From contig WTXI01000124.1 in NCBI GenBank assembly GCA_022376515.1, positions 43,072-107,071 of the forward strand: 64,000 nucleotides of DNA, read 5' to 3'. Shown here piece after piece: positions 44,290-58,185 of this stretch. The position numbers were made by a program, and so were the translations under genes. This stretch comes from Lactifluus volemus. Taxonomy: Eukaryota; Basidiomycota; Agaricomycetes; Russulales; Russulaceae. Position 1 is the first letter of the stretch. Every line of letters begins with the position of its first letter. Under the pieces are notes generated by a model. That model was not told where the DNA came from. It worked only from the letters and a program-made list of their open reading frames with translations, and searched no databases.

Positions 44290-47200
44290 ATGGCCCACTC
44301 TCCCTCTGCGACTAACTCAAATTCACGCTTTCAGTCTATCATCAATCAAGCTCTCCAAGAATACAAAAATACCACCGGGAAAGACCTCCCATCTCATCCA
44401 CTATTTCGCGATCTAACCGCCTGCGATTCTGCCGATGCTATCCTTGGAGTCCTACAAAGGCAACTTCCTGGGTATGATGCACCTGGGAGTAGCCAAGAAT
44501 CATCCAAGTGGCCATGGCTTGGTACGACAGTAGATGTACTCAGCCAGGTTTTACAGACCATTGGCTCTGGGGTTGGTATAGTGAGTCCTTGAAGTTCCGC
44601 ACATAGGCTCCAATCACTGCTCTGACTAGTGTTATAGGTGTATCCTCCTGCGGGGGTGGTGTTTTCCGCCATTTGCGTACTCCTCTCCGTAAGTGTCTCG
44701 CTTCATCATTTTGTATGGGCTGATGTAACGCCATGCTTTTTAGGTGGCCAAGGCATTCGGCGCTAGTCACGGCTCTACTCTAGGCTCACTCTCTGAGCTC
44801 TTTGAGCACATCGTCAAGTTCCTCAGGCGCCTTGACACTTATATGAAGGTTCCGCCGATGCCGGAAATACAGGAAGTGATTGTCAAGGTCATGGCCGAAG
44901 TCCTTTCTGTCCTAGCTGTCGCAACAAAGGTGATCGAGCAGCGACCAATACGTAAGTTTATCACTAATGACGAACAACTGCGGTTGACTGAAGCGTGTAA
45001 AGAAACGGTTTTCAGCAAGCTTGTGGGATATACTGTTATTGACGACGCGCTGGATCGCTTAGACAAAGTGACGCGAGAGGAAGCTCTCACGGTGGCTGCA
45101 CATGCTCTGGATGCGGCACATCGGGTGAACGATAAAGTCGCAGCCATCGCCGATGCGGTAGAGGGCATCGACAGCAAAATGAGTGGCAGAGTCAAGGGCG
45201 TCGAGAGCAGGGTTCACTGCATCGAAGGGAAAATGAAATCGTTTCGTGATGTCCTGGACAGTGCGTATCTCTGTCCACCTTCGATACAATCTTAATGTGA
45301 CACAATCGGATATAAGACCCTAGCAGCCTGGAGTCCCTCGACCGTACGTGATCCCGTCATAACTCCATCACGTGCTCCAAACGCTTAAACACTTTCCAGG
45401 GAACAAAATGCGGTGGGCCCTTAGAGAATGGCTATCACCCCCAGATCCTTCTGTAAATTACAGAAATGCGCTTGAATCATACCACAAAGGAACTACGACG
45501 TGGTTCACTCAAGGTGACACGTTTGCAGATTGGAAAAGGTCTGGCTCTCTGATGTGGATATACGGGAAGCGTACGCTCTCTCGACCTTTCACCTTCGCTG
45601 CTTGCTGATAGACCTTCGGTTGAATAGCTGGCTCTGGAAAGAGTATTCTGACGTATGTTTCTCTCCAATCTCCTGATTTGAGTAACTTATCTTTCCTAGC
45701 TCGGCGGTCATTCAAAGTATCGACGGCCCCTTCGACACTGGCTCAGCATTTCTAGCATTTTTCTTTTTCGACTTTAAGGACGCAGAAAAGCAAGATGTAT
45801 ATGGCCTACTTTCGTCATTCCTTATCCAACTCTCCGATCAATCCGATTCATACTGCGACAAGCTTCTCGCCTTGTATTCGTCACATCGTCGCGGTTCCGA
45901 GTCACCCAAGCCCGGATACGATGCCCTTATGGAATGCCTCAAAGACATGCTCGTTTCAGCTGGACAAGTCCCAGTTTATCTTGTTATCGACGCCCTTGAT
46001 GAATGTCCCGATCATTATGGGATACCATCCCCGCGTGGAAAGGTCCTCGAGCTCGTGAAAGGTCTCATCGCGTTGCACCTTCCAAATTTGCGGCTGTTTG
46101 TTACCAGTCGCCCCGAGAGCGACATCCGAGCTGTTCTCGATCCCCTCACTTGTACTTCCTTATCCCTTCACGACCAAGAGGGACAGAAGACAGACATAGT
46201 TGATTATATCAACCATGTTATTGACTCGGAGGCGACGATGAAGCGATGGCGAGATGAAGACAAGAGCTTGGTTATAAGGACACTCTCTGACAGGGCTGGT
46301 GGGATGTGAGGACATCACTGCCTATCTGTTATACTCCCTCATGTTTTTGTGCAGGTTTCGCTGGGTGTATTGCCAGCTTGAGCGGCTACGTCGCTGCATT
46401 GTGTCAAGTGTGCGGGGCATCCTTCAAGAATTGCCCGAATCCCTTGATGAGACATATGCGCGGATACTCCGAGAAATTGCCAAAGAGAATCGAGACCACG
46501 CATATCGTCTTTTGCAATGTCTCACGGTCGCTACCCGCCCACTTCGTGTTGAGGAACTCGCAGAAGTTATTGCGATAGACTTCACCATACAAGGGACTCC
46601 GACACTCAACGGTGATTTGCGCTGGGAGGATCAAGAAGAAGCGGTTCTATTGGCATGCTCCAGTCTAGTCGCAGTCATTGATGACGAAGATTCTCGCATT
46701 GTTCAATTTTCGCATTTCTCTGTCAAAGAATTCCTCACGTCGGACCGGCTTGCCGGCTTAGAAGATGCTTCGTATTATCATATTAAACCGGAACCTGCAC
46801 ACATAGTGATGGCGCAAGCTTGCCTCGCTGTCTTGCTTCGGTTGGCGGATGAGGGCATGAAGAGCTTTCCTCTAGCCAAATATGCCGCAACACATCTCGG
46901 CAACCATGCGGAGTTCGGGGATGTGATATCACACATACGAGATGGGCTCGACACTCTGTTTGACTCCGAGAAACCCCACTCGACTGCGTGGCTCGATGCT
47001 GTCCATCCGTTGCAGAGGGGCTACGTTTCGGGTCCAATGCACCCTTTATATTACGTCGCGAAATGTGGATTCCTTGGCATGGCCAGGCACCTCCTTTCGA
47101 GATGTCCACAAGATGCAAACGTCTGCCATTGGTACGGTACACCATTGGACGCAGCAGCGAAAGCGGGGCACATCGAGGTGTCAAGGTTACTACTTGAGTA

Positions 47201-48980
47201 CGGTGCAGACGTTGACATTGTTGCCTCGGGCAGTGAGGGTCGGACACTGCTTCATTCAGCATCGAATAATGGACACCTCGATATTGTGCGGCTGCTGCTT
47301 GATGAAGATGACCGTAGGGGGAAAACCACCTCATTACGTCGTATGGCAAAACGACGATGGTTCAGGTCACCTGTACGCATCGCGGGTGTCCATGCCCGCG
47401 ATCATATCAGCCGTTCGACACCACTACACCTCGCTTGCATGAATGGACACCACGCCGTTGCGCAGTTACTGCTGGATCGAAATGCAGATGTAGACGTGCA
47501 GGACATGAATTCGATGACTCCTCTGCATCGGGTGATAGAATATGTGCGGTACACTGACACCCAGGCCGAATCGTTCAAGGCGGTCTTCGAGGTGCTTGTC
47601 AAATCCAATGCAAACCTTAACGCTAAGAACAATGCAGGCAATACACCACTACACCTCGCGTGTTCGGTTGGGCACCGGGACGTCGTGCGGTTATTACTGG
47701 GTCGACATGTGGATACAGAACTGCAAAATAATTCCCACTCGACACCTCAGCTTCTAGCATTAAAGCACCAGAAACGTTGGAGAATCGGGATGCGCGAGGC
47801 TGTGGCCAAAGTGTTTATCGAATCTGGTGCAAATGTTAACATTCGGAACGGGCGAGGCCGGACACCACTACACCTCGCGGCAGAGGAGGGACACCACGAC
47901 ATCGTCCGGTTATTGCTAGATCTGGGTGTGGACGTGGACATGGACGCACTGGATGAATCCCACTCAACTCCTCTACATCTTGCTCTAGGCTACAGGGCGC
48001 GTCCGAACATGGAGATGATGTTCAAGGTGTTACTCGAATCTGGCGCAAATGTCAACATACCAGATGATAAAGGCCAGACACCGCTACACCTCGCAGCACA
48101 CCTCGCCGATCGTGTCGCCATATCATCATTACTGGACCGAGGTGCGAAATTGGATGCACAGGATAACAACCATTCAACTCCGCTCCATCTCGCGTCATCC
48201 GAAAATGATGTTGTGGCTGTGAAGATGCTGATCGAATGTGGCGCAAATGTCCACGCGCGCAACAAGCAGGGGGAGACCCCACTCAACGTTGCGTCGAGGG
48301 AGGGGGGAACCCCAAGCCACTTTAGGGAGGGAAATCTCGATGTCATGCGGTTATTACTGGACCAAGGCGCTGTACCGGACGCACGTGATAACAGTTACTC
48401 CACTCCATTATATGAGGCGTCATCTCGGGGAGAGGTCGATCTCGTGAATCTGTTACTCAAATATGGCGCAAGTGTCCACGTACGAAATAACGAAGACATG
48501 ACAGTACTACATTCTGCATCCAAGTCGGGAGACTTCGAGACAATGCGAGTATTGCTGGACCAAGGTGCAGAAGTCGACGCACAAGATAGGCATCACCACA
48601 CTCCGCTGCACCTGGCGTCGTCCCAGTGGAAGGCCGAAGCTGTGGGGCTGTTGATCGAATGTGGCGCAAATGTCCATGCACGGAGTGACGAGGGAATGAC
48701 AGCACTACACTTTGCGTCACGTGACGGAAATCTCGAGACTATGGAATTATTACTGAACAAAAGTGTGGAACTCGATGCACTGAATAACTCCCACATCACT
48801 CCGCTCCACCTGGCATCATCAGAAAACGAGGTCGAGGCTGTAGAGCTGTTGATCAAATGTGGTGCAAACATCCATGCACAGACCCATGAGGGGAAGACAG
48901 CATTACACTTTGCATCGATGTATGGAAACTTCAGAACTGTGCAATTTTTACTGAACCAAAATGATGCACAGGATAACTGA
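44290..48980 (+). CDS. NLR3: Goodbye-NACHT-ankyrin receptor (truncated)
   Basis: Exons: 44290-44580, 44638-44688, 44744-44951, 45003-45260, 45400-45570, 45628-45652, 45700-46305, 46355-48980, giving 4236 nt and 1411 aa. All exon lengths up to exon 7 equal those of NLR2. Walker A is GKAGSGKS, Walker B VYLVIDALDE, VTSRPESD, FSHFSVKEFLTSD. The ankyrin block has one more full repeat than NLR2 in the middle (residues reading LDAQDNNHSTPLHLASSEND) and an insertion GGTPSHF near 48301-48330. The frame ends at a TGA at 48978-48980 in the repeat reading NDAQDN; about three more ankyrin repeats lie beyond in another frame. It could still encode a receptor with a shortened repeat domain. Confidence 0.88.
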
Positions 48981-49425
48981 CAGCCCATTCTTCCGATGGG
49001 GGGGCAGAACGGTAAACGGTGCTGTAACGCTGTTGATCAACTGTGGCGCAAACATCCATGCACGGAGTAACAAGGGGGAGACAGCCTTACACCTTGCGTC
49101 AAAGCAGGGAAGTCTCAAGATTGTGCGGTATTTATTGGCCAAAGGCGCAAATGTGGACGCGCAGGATAATAACCTCTTGACTCCACTGCACCTGGCGTCA
49201 TCCACGTCGGATGTGAAACGTGTACAGCTGCTGATCGATTATGGCGCAAATCTCCATATGCGAAACAAGGAGGGCGAGACGCCATTTCAGGTTGCGCCGA
49301 AGACAGACCATGAGGTCAAGCTGTTGCTGTCGAAGCATACACATCCCCCCATACCGAAAGGATCTGGTATCCAAGTCCGTAGGATTTTTTCAATATCAAA
49401 GAAGCCTCGTATGCGTTCTACTTGA
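48981..49425 (+). pseudogene. detached 3' end of NLR3
   Basis: In a different frame from the upstream ORF this reads VTLLINCGANIHARSNKGET, two more ankyrin repeats and the C-terminal PKGSGIQVRRIFSISK found in NLR2. A region containing a run of seven G (about 49000) separates it from the stop at 48978, and the 49000 area does not align well to a normal repeat. A small indel has therefore cut the last repeats off; an intron that restores the frame was not found. Confidence 0.8.
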
Positions 49426-49904
49426 TCTTCGTCAGTGGTTTATTCTCATGGTCTTCTCCCAGGTTAGCGTTTGTTGCGGAACGTTGGAATGAGGGATAAG
49501 GAACAGGCGGGGAGAGAACCCGAGGAAAGAGAAGTGGCGTGCGAGCATGTAGTTAGACCGCTGATGTAATAAATAAACAAGGGTTCTTGACACGAAACCA
49601 CGACTCGATTGGCAGCACACGCCCCTCCAACGTGGTGACGAGAGCGGAACTGAGCCAGTGTGAGAATAAAACTTGACGTGAGTCTGAGTCAATTGTACAG
49701 CATATCGGCTATTATCCATGTGGATGCATCTGCGTATGTCTATGCGTATGTCTATGTCTGTCCCGGAAGAAAATAAATAAGTGTATCAGTAGTCAACGAT
49801 ATCCATTCCTTCTAAACTAACATTCGTCCATGCGCTTAATATGTATAATTTTTTGGTGCGTGATGCGTGCAAAGTGGATGACAGTTTATCCTCTTGAAGG
49901 AGAA
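49426..49904. other. convergent intergenic, no gene seen
   Basis: Copy of 40517-41031, no independent feature. Confidence 0.6.
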
Positions 49905-51698
49905 TCGAAGCGGGTCTTGTTCCAGTCCATGCCCTGGGCAGCGCGCAGCATAACCACATTGGATGTCAAGCTCGAGAACTGAACACGATGATCAAAACAT
50001 TATCAATACCGATGACAACAACTACGCACCCCATTACCGAGGAAGACCTCCGACCGCTGAGCAATGGCCATGTCCACCACCTGAAAATTGTGCCGCCGCT
50101 CGCGCGCCAGCCGCAAGTCTCGGCTGGTCTCTATATGCTCCCATTCGTCCATGCCCTGTATCCGCGCATCCTCTTAAAGGACGTTCTTCAGCTCTTGAAG
50201 CCACTCGGGCCGACCGTTCGTCAGCACGTACGCCCGTCTGAGCGTCGTCATGGGCAAGAGCGAGGCACGCACATCGCGCACACGTGAGACGATCTGATCG
50301 ATCTCGGGAAAGCAACGCGCACGGTACCGTGCGAGCTCTTCGGGAGGTGCATTGCCCCGACTGTGCGCCGCCGGAGAGAGGAACCGGTCCGGTAATCTGG
50401 GGAACTCGTTGAAGCCCGGTATCTTTACAATGCTCGCGGTAGTCTCCACGTCGGATGTGTAATGCGAGTAAACCTGAGAGAGGTGTAGGAGCAGCAGATG
50501 GGGCAAAATCAGACGGAGTGGCGTTGGAAAGCGTGGGGTGGATAATAGGTGCGTTTGCGGCAAGCGCAGCCGTTGCCAGCAGTGACCAGGAAAAGTGTGT
50601 CAGGATTGGGGATGTGTCGAGCGAAGGCCATATGTCAAGTAACCGTTTTGAAGTCTCGATTAACATTTCCGGTCCTATCAGTTATGAGAAGGGGTAGCGA
50701 GGAGAGATTCACACCATAAATCGAAGATCTGCCCTGATGCTCTTTGATCTCAACGCAGCGATCCTCAGTCTTCTCTAGTTTATCAATCCACGCTTGTAGT
50801 GTCGTTGCAGCAGAAGGTTCTGATAGCCCGCCATTGATTTCCGTAGAATCGATTATAGTGGGGTTAGGGCATACATCATAGAACTCGGGAACGACCGCGG
50901 GTGGCGCGTCCATAGATGATGGAAAGGGATCTCCGACGACCCGGCCTGAGCTCTGGAGTGAAAATGCAGTGCGAGTAATATACATGGGAAAAGAGACGTA
51001 CCAGAGAGCAGCGCGGTCAAGGGCACGCGCACGGGGATCGGCTTGCCATTGTAATTCGAGAAGTCGTCGGACGTTTTGTCCCAAGTATAGTTCTCAAATA
51101 CGTAACTACCCGAGGGGAAGAACAAACGAAGTTGTGTGAGTACACGCGCACAGACGGATATGCGTCCGGCCGGGAGAGGGCGACACGAATATGACAGTGA
51201 AAGGAGGCATACATCCTTTTAGCAAGGTAGGCGAGGTGTGCGTTCAACACCATCTCCTGCATCGCATTCCCCCATCCTAGACCTTTGAATCGTTCAATTC
51301 AGTCGCGTGACCAACTTGAAACAGAAGGACTGCGAAAACGCACCCCAGACGTGGTTTGAAAAGCGTATGTACTGACCCTCCCTGCCTTGTGGATATGACA
51401 GATCGGGATCATGCTGAAGCAAGATTTTCTCCTTATCGTGCCTTTTGTAGATGTGTGGAGGGTTCAGGCCACTTTCTGGCTTCGGGAGATCCTTCAAAAA
51501 GACAAGTAGTTGATCCTGGCTCGAGCTATCGAGATGGAATAAGAGAGCTGTTGTTTCAAGGATGACCATGTCAAAGAAAGAGCTTCGAAAACGACGGGGA
51601 ATGAAGGAGTGGGGACGAGAGAAAGAGGAAGAGGAATCATGTGGCTTCTCGAGGGCGACTGGGCCAGGAATGCTCTGTGTTACAGACCGGAGTAACAC
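49905..51698 (-). pseudogene. fucosyltransferase-like gene, copy B (broken)
   Basis: Same gene as copy A and very close to it. It keeps an open first exon (HIYKRHDKEK where A has a stop) but shares A's one-base deletion (KEHQGRSS), the 23-nt deletion after HCKD and the TAA after LKNVL. The 3' end differs from A by a short deletion that removes the TRFW stop region (about 49905). The shared lesions mean the gene was already dead when the unit was duplicated to make A and B. Confidence 0.8.
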
Positions 51699-51939
51699 CG
51701 AAAGAGCTCGAACCTGGCAAAAGTCAAGTTGCTCCGAGTTAGTTGTGATGGCTCGGAAATTTTATATCACCGTGCTGCAATTGGCGGTAGAACTTCCCGA
51801 TCGAGCTGAAACCCAGCTTCGCGACGTGGGACGAGCCAGCAGTCATCCTATATCTGGAGTCACAAACGCACTGCGGTCAACATTGGCACCAATTTGTCGA
51901 TCGTTGGTTAACGTCCTATAGATGAGAACTGCGTTGATT

Positions 51940-52836
51940 TTATTTTCATCAGTTTCAGTCTTACCCACTCTTACGATTACCGTTATCGCATGAAGACCTA
52001 AAACACGCCTGGGTAGTTTCGGCGAGTTCCGGTTTATATTCTCACGCCTCCCACACCTGACCGGACTATGCTTGTAACAAAAAAAGCTCCTTTTCCCATA
52101 GATTTCATTTTCAGCACTATCACTCGGAGTTGTACCCGTTGCTTCATTCACTGTCCTCTGTAATCACAAAGCACATTCAATATATCTACCGTAAGGATGT
52201 GTTACATAACGCATCGTATGCATCGTGCTCCGAGTGGATGCATGTCAGAGACGATCCACTTCAGAATGGAGTACACGTATCCCCTCCTTGAGAGGATGTG
52301 GTAGCAAGGCGCGCGATGAAGCGGGGTCAAAGGTGGACACTAGTTGTGGCTCCAACTCGACCTTAGGGTCATCGCAGCTCACTAAAGAGGAACAGGGTGG
52401 TTCTGAAACCCGCCAGATGAATAATAATGGCAGCAAGTACGACGGTACCGGGTGATGATGAAGAAAAATGAGAATTAGCGATGTACCGAGCCAGGAGCGC
52501 ACGTCCAACAGTCTTCTCAATCTACAACAACTCACAAAATTTCCTTCTCCAACTAGATCAGTTACGGCTGAACGGGGAGAAAAATATATAGGGGAGGACA
52601 CACCAGATATCGATTACCTGTACACAATTCGCAGTGCAGTGATCCATTCACTGAACCCGCCAATCCACACATGTGATATCATGGAAAAATATGAGAACAG
52701 CGTACACTCGATATCTTGGTGATTAACGGCAGTGAGATAAGAACATCTAAGGTTCGGGATATGATTATGGTGCATCCGCGGGAGTAGCAAACAGGACCCC
52801 CGGGAAGTGCTTTGTAGTGTCAGGGGTACTTATCCG
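51940..52836. repeat. NLR upstream module, copy 3 (shortened)
   Basis: Third copy of the module, with an internal deletion of roughly 400 nt near 52295 (the segment running from the GGAGAGAGACGGAGG word to the GTAGCAGCTG word is missing). It still ends with the promoter element. Confidence 0.75.
52793..52836 (+). promoter_or_regulatory. conserved NLR promoter element, copy 3
   Basis: Same element, ending 33 bp before the NLR4 ATG. Confidence 0.5.
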
Positions 52837-52868
52837 TCACCGCCGTAGCCCTCCCCACCACTACCGCC

Positions 52869-55800
52869 ATGGCCCACTCTCCCTCTGCGACTAACTCAAA
52901 TTCACGCTTTCAGTCCATCATCAATAAAGCTCTCCAAGAATACAAAAATACCACCGGGAAAGACCTCCCATCTCATCCACTATTTCGTGATCTTACCGCC
53001 TGCGACTCTGCCGGTGCTATCCTTGGAGTCCTACAAAGGCAACTTCCTGGTTATGATGCACCCGGGGGTAGCCAAGAATCATCCAAGTGGCCATGGCTTG
53101 GCACGACAGTAGATGTACTCAGCCAGGTTTTACAGACCATTGGCTCTGGGGTTGGTATGGTAAGTCCTTGAAGTTCCGCACATAGGCTCCAATCACTGCT
53201 CTGACTAGTGTTGTAGGTGTATCCTCCTACGGGGGTGGTGTTTTCTGCCATTTGCATACTCCTCTCCGTAAGCGTCTCGCTTCATCGTTTTGTGTGGGCT
53301 GATGTAACGCCATGCATTTTAGGTGGCCAAGGCATTCGGCGCTAGTCAGGGATCTACTCTAGGCGCACTCTCTGAGCTCTTTGGGCACATCGTGAAGCTC
53401 CTCAGGCGCCTTGAGACTTATATGAAAGTTCCGCTGATCCCGGAAATACAGGAAGTGATTATCAAGGTCATGGCTGAAGTCCTTTCTGTCCTAGCAGTCG
53501 CGACAAAGGTGATCGAGCAGCGGCCAATACGTAAGTTGATCACTAATGATGAACAACTGGGGTTGACTGAAGCGTGTAAAGAAACATTTTTCAGCAAGCT
53601 TGTGGGATATACCGTTATTGACGACGCGCTGGATCGCTTAGATAAGGTGACGCGAGAGGAAGCTCTCATGGTGGCTGCACAAGCTCTGGATATGGCACAT
53701 CGGGTCAACGACAAAGTCATAGGCATCGACAGCAAAATGAATGGCAGAGTCAAGGGCGTCGAGAGCAGGGTTCATTGCATCGAAGGGAAAATGAAATCGT
53801 TTCGTGATGTCCTGGACAGTGCGTATATCTGTCTCACCAGTCTTCGATACAATCTTAATGTGACACACAATCGTATAAGACCCTAGCAGCCTGGAGTCCC
53901 CGGACCGTACGCGATCCCACCATACCTCCATCATGCGCTCCAAACACTTAAACACTTTCCAGGAAACAAGTTGCGGTCGGCCCTTAGAAAATGGCTATCC
54001 CCCCCAGATCCTTCTGTAAATTACAGAAATGCGCTTGAATCGTACCACAAAGGAACTACGACGTGGTTCACTAAAGGTGACACGTTTGCAGATTGGAAGG
54101 GGTCTGGCTCTCTGATGTGGATATACGGGAAGCGTACGCTCTCTCGTGCTTTCACCTTCGCTGCTTGCTGATAGACCCTCGGTTGAATAGCTGGCTCTGG
54201 AAAGAGTATTCTGACGTATGTTTCTCTTCAATCTCCTGAATTCAGTAACTTATGTTTCCTAGTTCGGCGGTCATTCAAAGTATCGACGGCCCCTTCGACA
54301 CTGGCTCAGCATATCTATCGTTCTTCTTTTTCGACTTTAAGGACGCAGAAAAGCAAGATGTATATGGCCTACTTTCGTCATTCCTTATCCAACTCTCCGA
54401 TCAATCCGATTCACATTGCGACAAGCTTCTCGCCTTGTATTCGTCACATCGTCGCGGTTCCGAGTCGCCCAAACCCAGATACGATGCCCTTATCCAATGC
54501 CTCAAAGAGATGCTCGTTTCAGCTGGACAAGTCCCAGTTTATCTTGTTATCGACGCCCTTGATGAATGTCCCGATAATAATGGGATACCATCCCCGCGTG
54601 GAAAGGTCCTTGAGCTCGTGAAAGGACTTGTCGAGTTGCACCTTCCAAATTTGCGGCTGTTTGTCACCAGTCGCCCCGAGAGCGACATCCGAGCTGTTCT
54701 CGATCCCCTCACTTGTACTTCCTTATCCCTTCACGACCAAGAGGGACAGAAGACAGACATTGTTGATTATATCAACCATGTTATTGACTCGGAGGCGACG
54801 ATGAAGCGATGGCGAGAGGAAGACAAGACCTTGGTTATAAAAATGCTCTCAGACAGGGCCGGTGGGATGTGAGGACATCACTGTCTATGTTATACTCCCT
54901 CATGTTTTTGAGCAGGTTTCGCTGGGTGTATTGCCAGCTTGAGCGGCTACGTCGTTGCATTGTGTCAAGTGTGCGGGCCATCCTTCAAGAATTGCCTGAA
55001 TCCCTTGATGAGACGTATGCCCGGATACTCCGAGAAATTGCCAAAGAGAATCGAGAATACGCGTATCGTCTTTTGCAATGTCTCACGGTCGCTACTCGCC
55101 CACTTCGTGTTGAGGAACTCGCAGAAGTGATTGCGATAGACTTCACCACGCAGGGGACTCCGACACTCGATGGTGATTTTCGCTGGGAGGATGACGAAGA
55201 GGCCATCCTATTGGCATGCTCCAGCCTAGTCGCCGTCATTGATCACAAAGGTTCCCGGATTGTTCAATTTTCGCACTTCTCGGTCAAGGAATTCCTCACC
55301 TCGGGCCGGCTTGCCAGCTTAGAAGATGCTTCGTATTATTATGTTCAACCGGAACGTGCACACATAGTGATGGCGCAAGCTTGCCTCGCTGTCTTGCTTC
55401 GGTTGGCGGATAGCATCGAGGGCCTTCCTCTAGCCGATTATGCCGCTGCGCACTTCGGGAACCATGCGGAGTTCGGAGATGTGATTTCACACATACGAGA
55501 TGGGCTCGACACTCTGCTTGACCCGAAGAAGCCGCACTTGTTTGCGTGGCGCAATGCTCATCTACGTTTTTGGGGAAGGATCAGTTATATAAACCCTTTA
55601 TATCACGTTGCTGAACGTGGATTCCTTGGCATGGCCAGGCGCCTCATTTCGAGACGTCCAAAAGATGTAAACGTCCGGTCTCTCCACAACCGTACACCAT
55701 TGCACGCAGCGGTGTTTGAGGGGCACATCGAGGTGTCAAGGTTACTACTTGCGTCAGGAGGCCACCAATATCGATATCTGCATGGGGATCAGACGCCGCT

Positions 55801-57385
55801 TCATTTAGCATCAGAACGTGGACACCTCGAAATTGTGCAGCTGCTACTTGACGAGGATGTCCGTAGGGGAAAACATACCACCTCATTACGTCCTATGGCA
55901 AAACTTAGATGGTTCAGGTCGCTTGTACGCACTACGGGTGTCCATGCCTGCGATTATGAGCGTTCGACACCACTACACCTCGCTTGCAGGAGCGGACACC
56001 ACGCCATTGCGCAGTTACTGCTAGATCGAAATGCAGATGTAGACGCACTGGACAAGTCATCTTCAACTCCTCTGCATCTGGCGTTAGTCCATATGCCCTT
56101 TACCGACACCGAGTCCGAATCGTTCAAGGCGGTCGTCGCAGTGCTTGTCAAATCCAACGCGAGCGTTAACGTTCAAAGATATAACGGCGAGACACCACTA
56201 CACGTAGCGTGTCAGGTTGGGCACCAGGACGTCGTGCAGTTATTACTGGATCAACACGCGAATATGGAAGTGCAGGATGATTCCCAGTCGACACCTCTGC
56301 TTCTAGCGTTACAGGACGAGGGACATTTTCGAACCACGCACGAGGCTGTGGCCAAACTGCTTATCGAATCTGGTGCAAACTTTAAGGTTCGGAACAATGA
56401 AGGCCACACACCACTACACCTCGCGGCGAAGCACGGATATCACGACATCGTTCGGTTGTTGCTTCATCGGGGTGTTGATGTGGACGTACAGGATAAATCC
56501 CACTCAACTCCTCTACATTTTGCATTACGCTACAGGGTGCGTTTGAATATGGAGGTGTTCAAGGTGTTAGTCGAATCTGGTGCAAATGTCAAGATACGAG
56601 ATGATCAAGGCCGGACACCGCTACACCTCGCAGGTGGCCCTGGGGTCATATCGTCATTACTGAGCCGAGGTGCGGAAATAGATGCACAGGATAACGACCA
56701 CTCAACTCCGCTTCATGCCGCGTTATCGATAAAGGATAACGGTTCTGTGGAGTTGCTGATCGAAAATGGCGCAAATATCCACGCGCGGAACAAGCAGGGG
56801 CAGACCCCACTCCACGTCGCGTTGAGGCAGGAGTTGCGTTATTTAGTGGGCATTCGCGATGACATTTTCCACGCACGAAGCGACGAGGAAAGAACAGTAC
56901 GAAACCTTTTAGGCTTTCACGGAAACCTCAAGACGATGCGAGTATTGCTGAGCCAAGGTGCAGAAGTTGACGCACAAGATAGGCATCACCTAACTCCGCT
57001 GCACCTGGCGTCAAACCAGGGGGTCGAAGCTTCGAAGTTGTTGATCGAATTTGGTGCAAATGTCCATGCACGGAGCAAGGAGGGGAAGACAGCATTTCAC
57101 TTTGCATCGATTCTTGGAAATCTCGAGACCATGCAATTTTTACTGAGTCAAAGTGCGGAAGTCGATGCACAAGATAGGCATCACCTAACTCCGCTGCACC
57201 TGGCGTCATCCCAGAAGGAAGTCCATGCTGTAAGGCTGTTGATCAAACGTGGCGCAAACATCCATGCACGGAGCGACGAGGGGAGACAGCCTTACACTTT
57301 GCATCAAAGTGTAGAAGGCCCAAGACTGTGCGGTATCTATTGGACCAAGGCGCAAACGTGGACGCGCAGGATAATAATCACTTGA
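52869..57385 (+). CDS. NLR4: Goodbye-NACHT-ankyrin receptor (3' frameshift)
   Basis: Exons: 52869-53159, 53217-53267, 53323-53530, 53582-53818, 53963-54133, 54191-54215, 54263-54868, 54916-57385, giving 4059 nt and 1352 aa. Exon 4 is 21 nt shorter than in NLR2/3, in frame. Walker A GKAGSGKS, Walker B VYLVIDALDE and the FSHFSVKEFLTS segment are intact. The ankyrin block differs from NLR2/3 in the middle: it lacks some repeats and carries its own reading RYLVGIRDDIFHARSDEE. Near 57283 a G run reads GGGG where NLR2 has GGGGG before AGACA, so the last 30 or so residues are out of frame and two terminal repeats are lost. A sequencing error in the G run is an alternative. Confidence 0.85.
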
Positions 57386-57633
57386 CTCCACTGCACCTGG
57401 TGTCATCCACGTCGAACGAGGAACTTGTAGAACTGCTAATTGAATATGGCGCAAATCTTCATATGAAAAACAAGGAGGGAAAGACGCCATTCCAGGTTGC
57501 GTCGAAGACGAAGGTCAAGCGAATGCTGTCGAAGCATTTACATCCCCCCACACCGAAAAGATCTGGTAGCCGAGTCCGTAGGATTTTTTCACTATCAAAA
57601 AAGACTCGTATGTATTCTACTGGATCTTCGTAA
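57328..57633 (+). pseudogene. detached 3' end of NLR4
   Basis: In the frame abandoned after the indel near 57283 this reads RYLLDQGANVDAQDNNHLTP, a further repeat ending TPFQVASKTK and a basic C-terminus with RVRRIFSLSKK, as in NLR2. If the G-run difference is a sequencing error, NLR4 would extend to 57633. Confidence 0.8.
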
Positions 57634-58185
57634 GTAGTGTATACTCATGGTTTTCTTTCAGGTTAGCATTTGTTACGGGGTGTACCGAGATCGCGATCCC
57701 TTCATGTCCACTGAGTAATAATGTGAGCGGAGCGCAATCGCCGATATCAGGAGGGACGATGAACTTATTGAACTTTGTCCAGCACACTTTCGGTTTCCCG
57801 TGAGCGTATGTGGTCACCTGATCAAATGCGAAAGATAGAGAGCAAGTGCAAAGTTACGAACATGATGGCTGGCTATATGCGTGTGTGTTAGGTTTGTACT
57901 TTGTTTTGAGAAGGGAGTGAAAGATAAGAAAGGGGGAAATTAGTTGTTGCCAGCAGTCAGAGTATCACAAAATTGTAGGTATACGATGGACGATGGACGT
58001 TGTACATGTGGTATGTGTCAGGTCCATGGACTTATGTATATTTATCAGCCTTTATTTTTCATCCATAATTTTCATCCTCCCCTCCTTCCATCCCGCGGGA
58101 ACCGCCGTGTAACTATTCTTTGATGATCTGTGCGCACAACTTGCAGGGATAATCAAATCCTGTGCATCCGAGGGCAACCAAACTG
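57634..58185. other. convergent intergenic, diverged copy
   Basis: Corresponds to 40517-41031 and 49426-49904 by position but is largely different in sequence after the first 100 bp. No gene seen. Confidence 0.5.
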
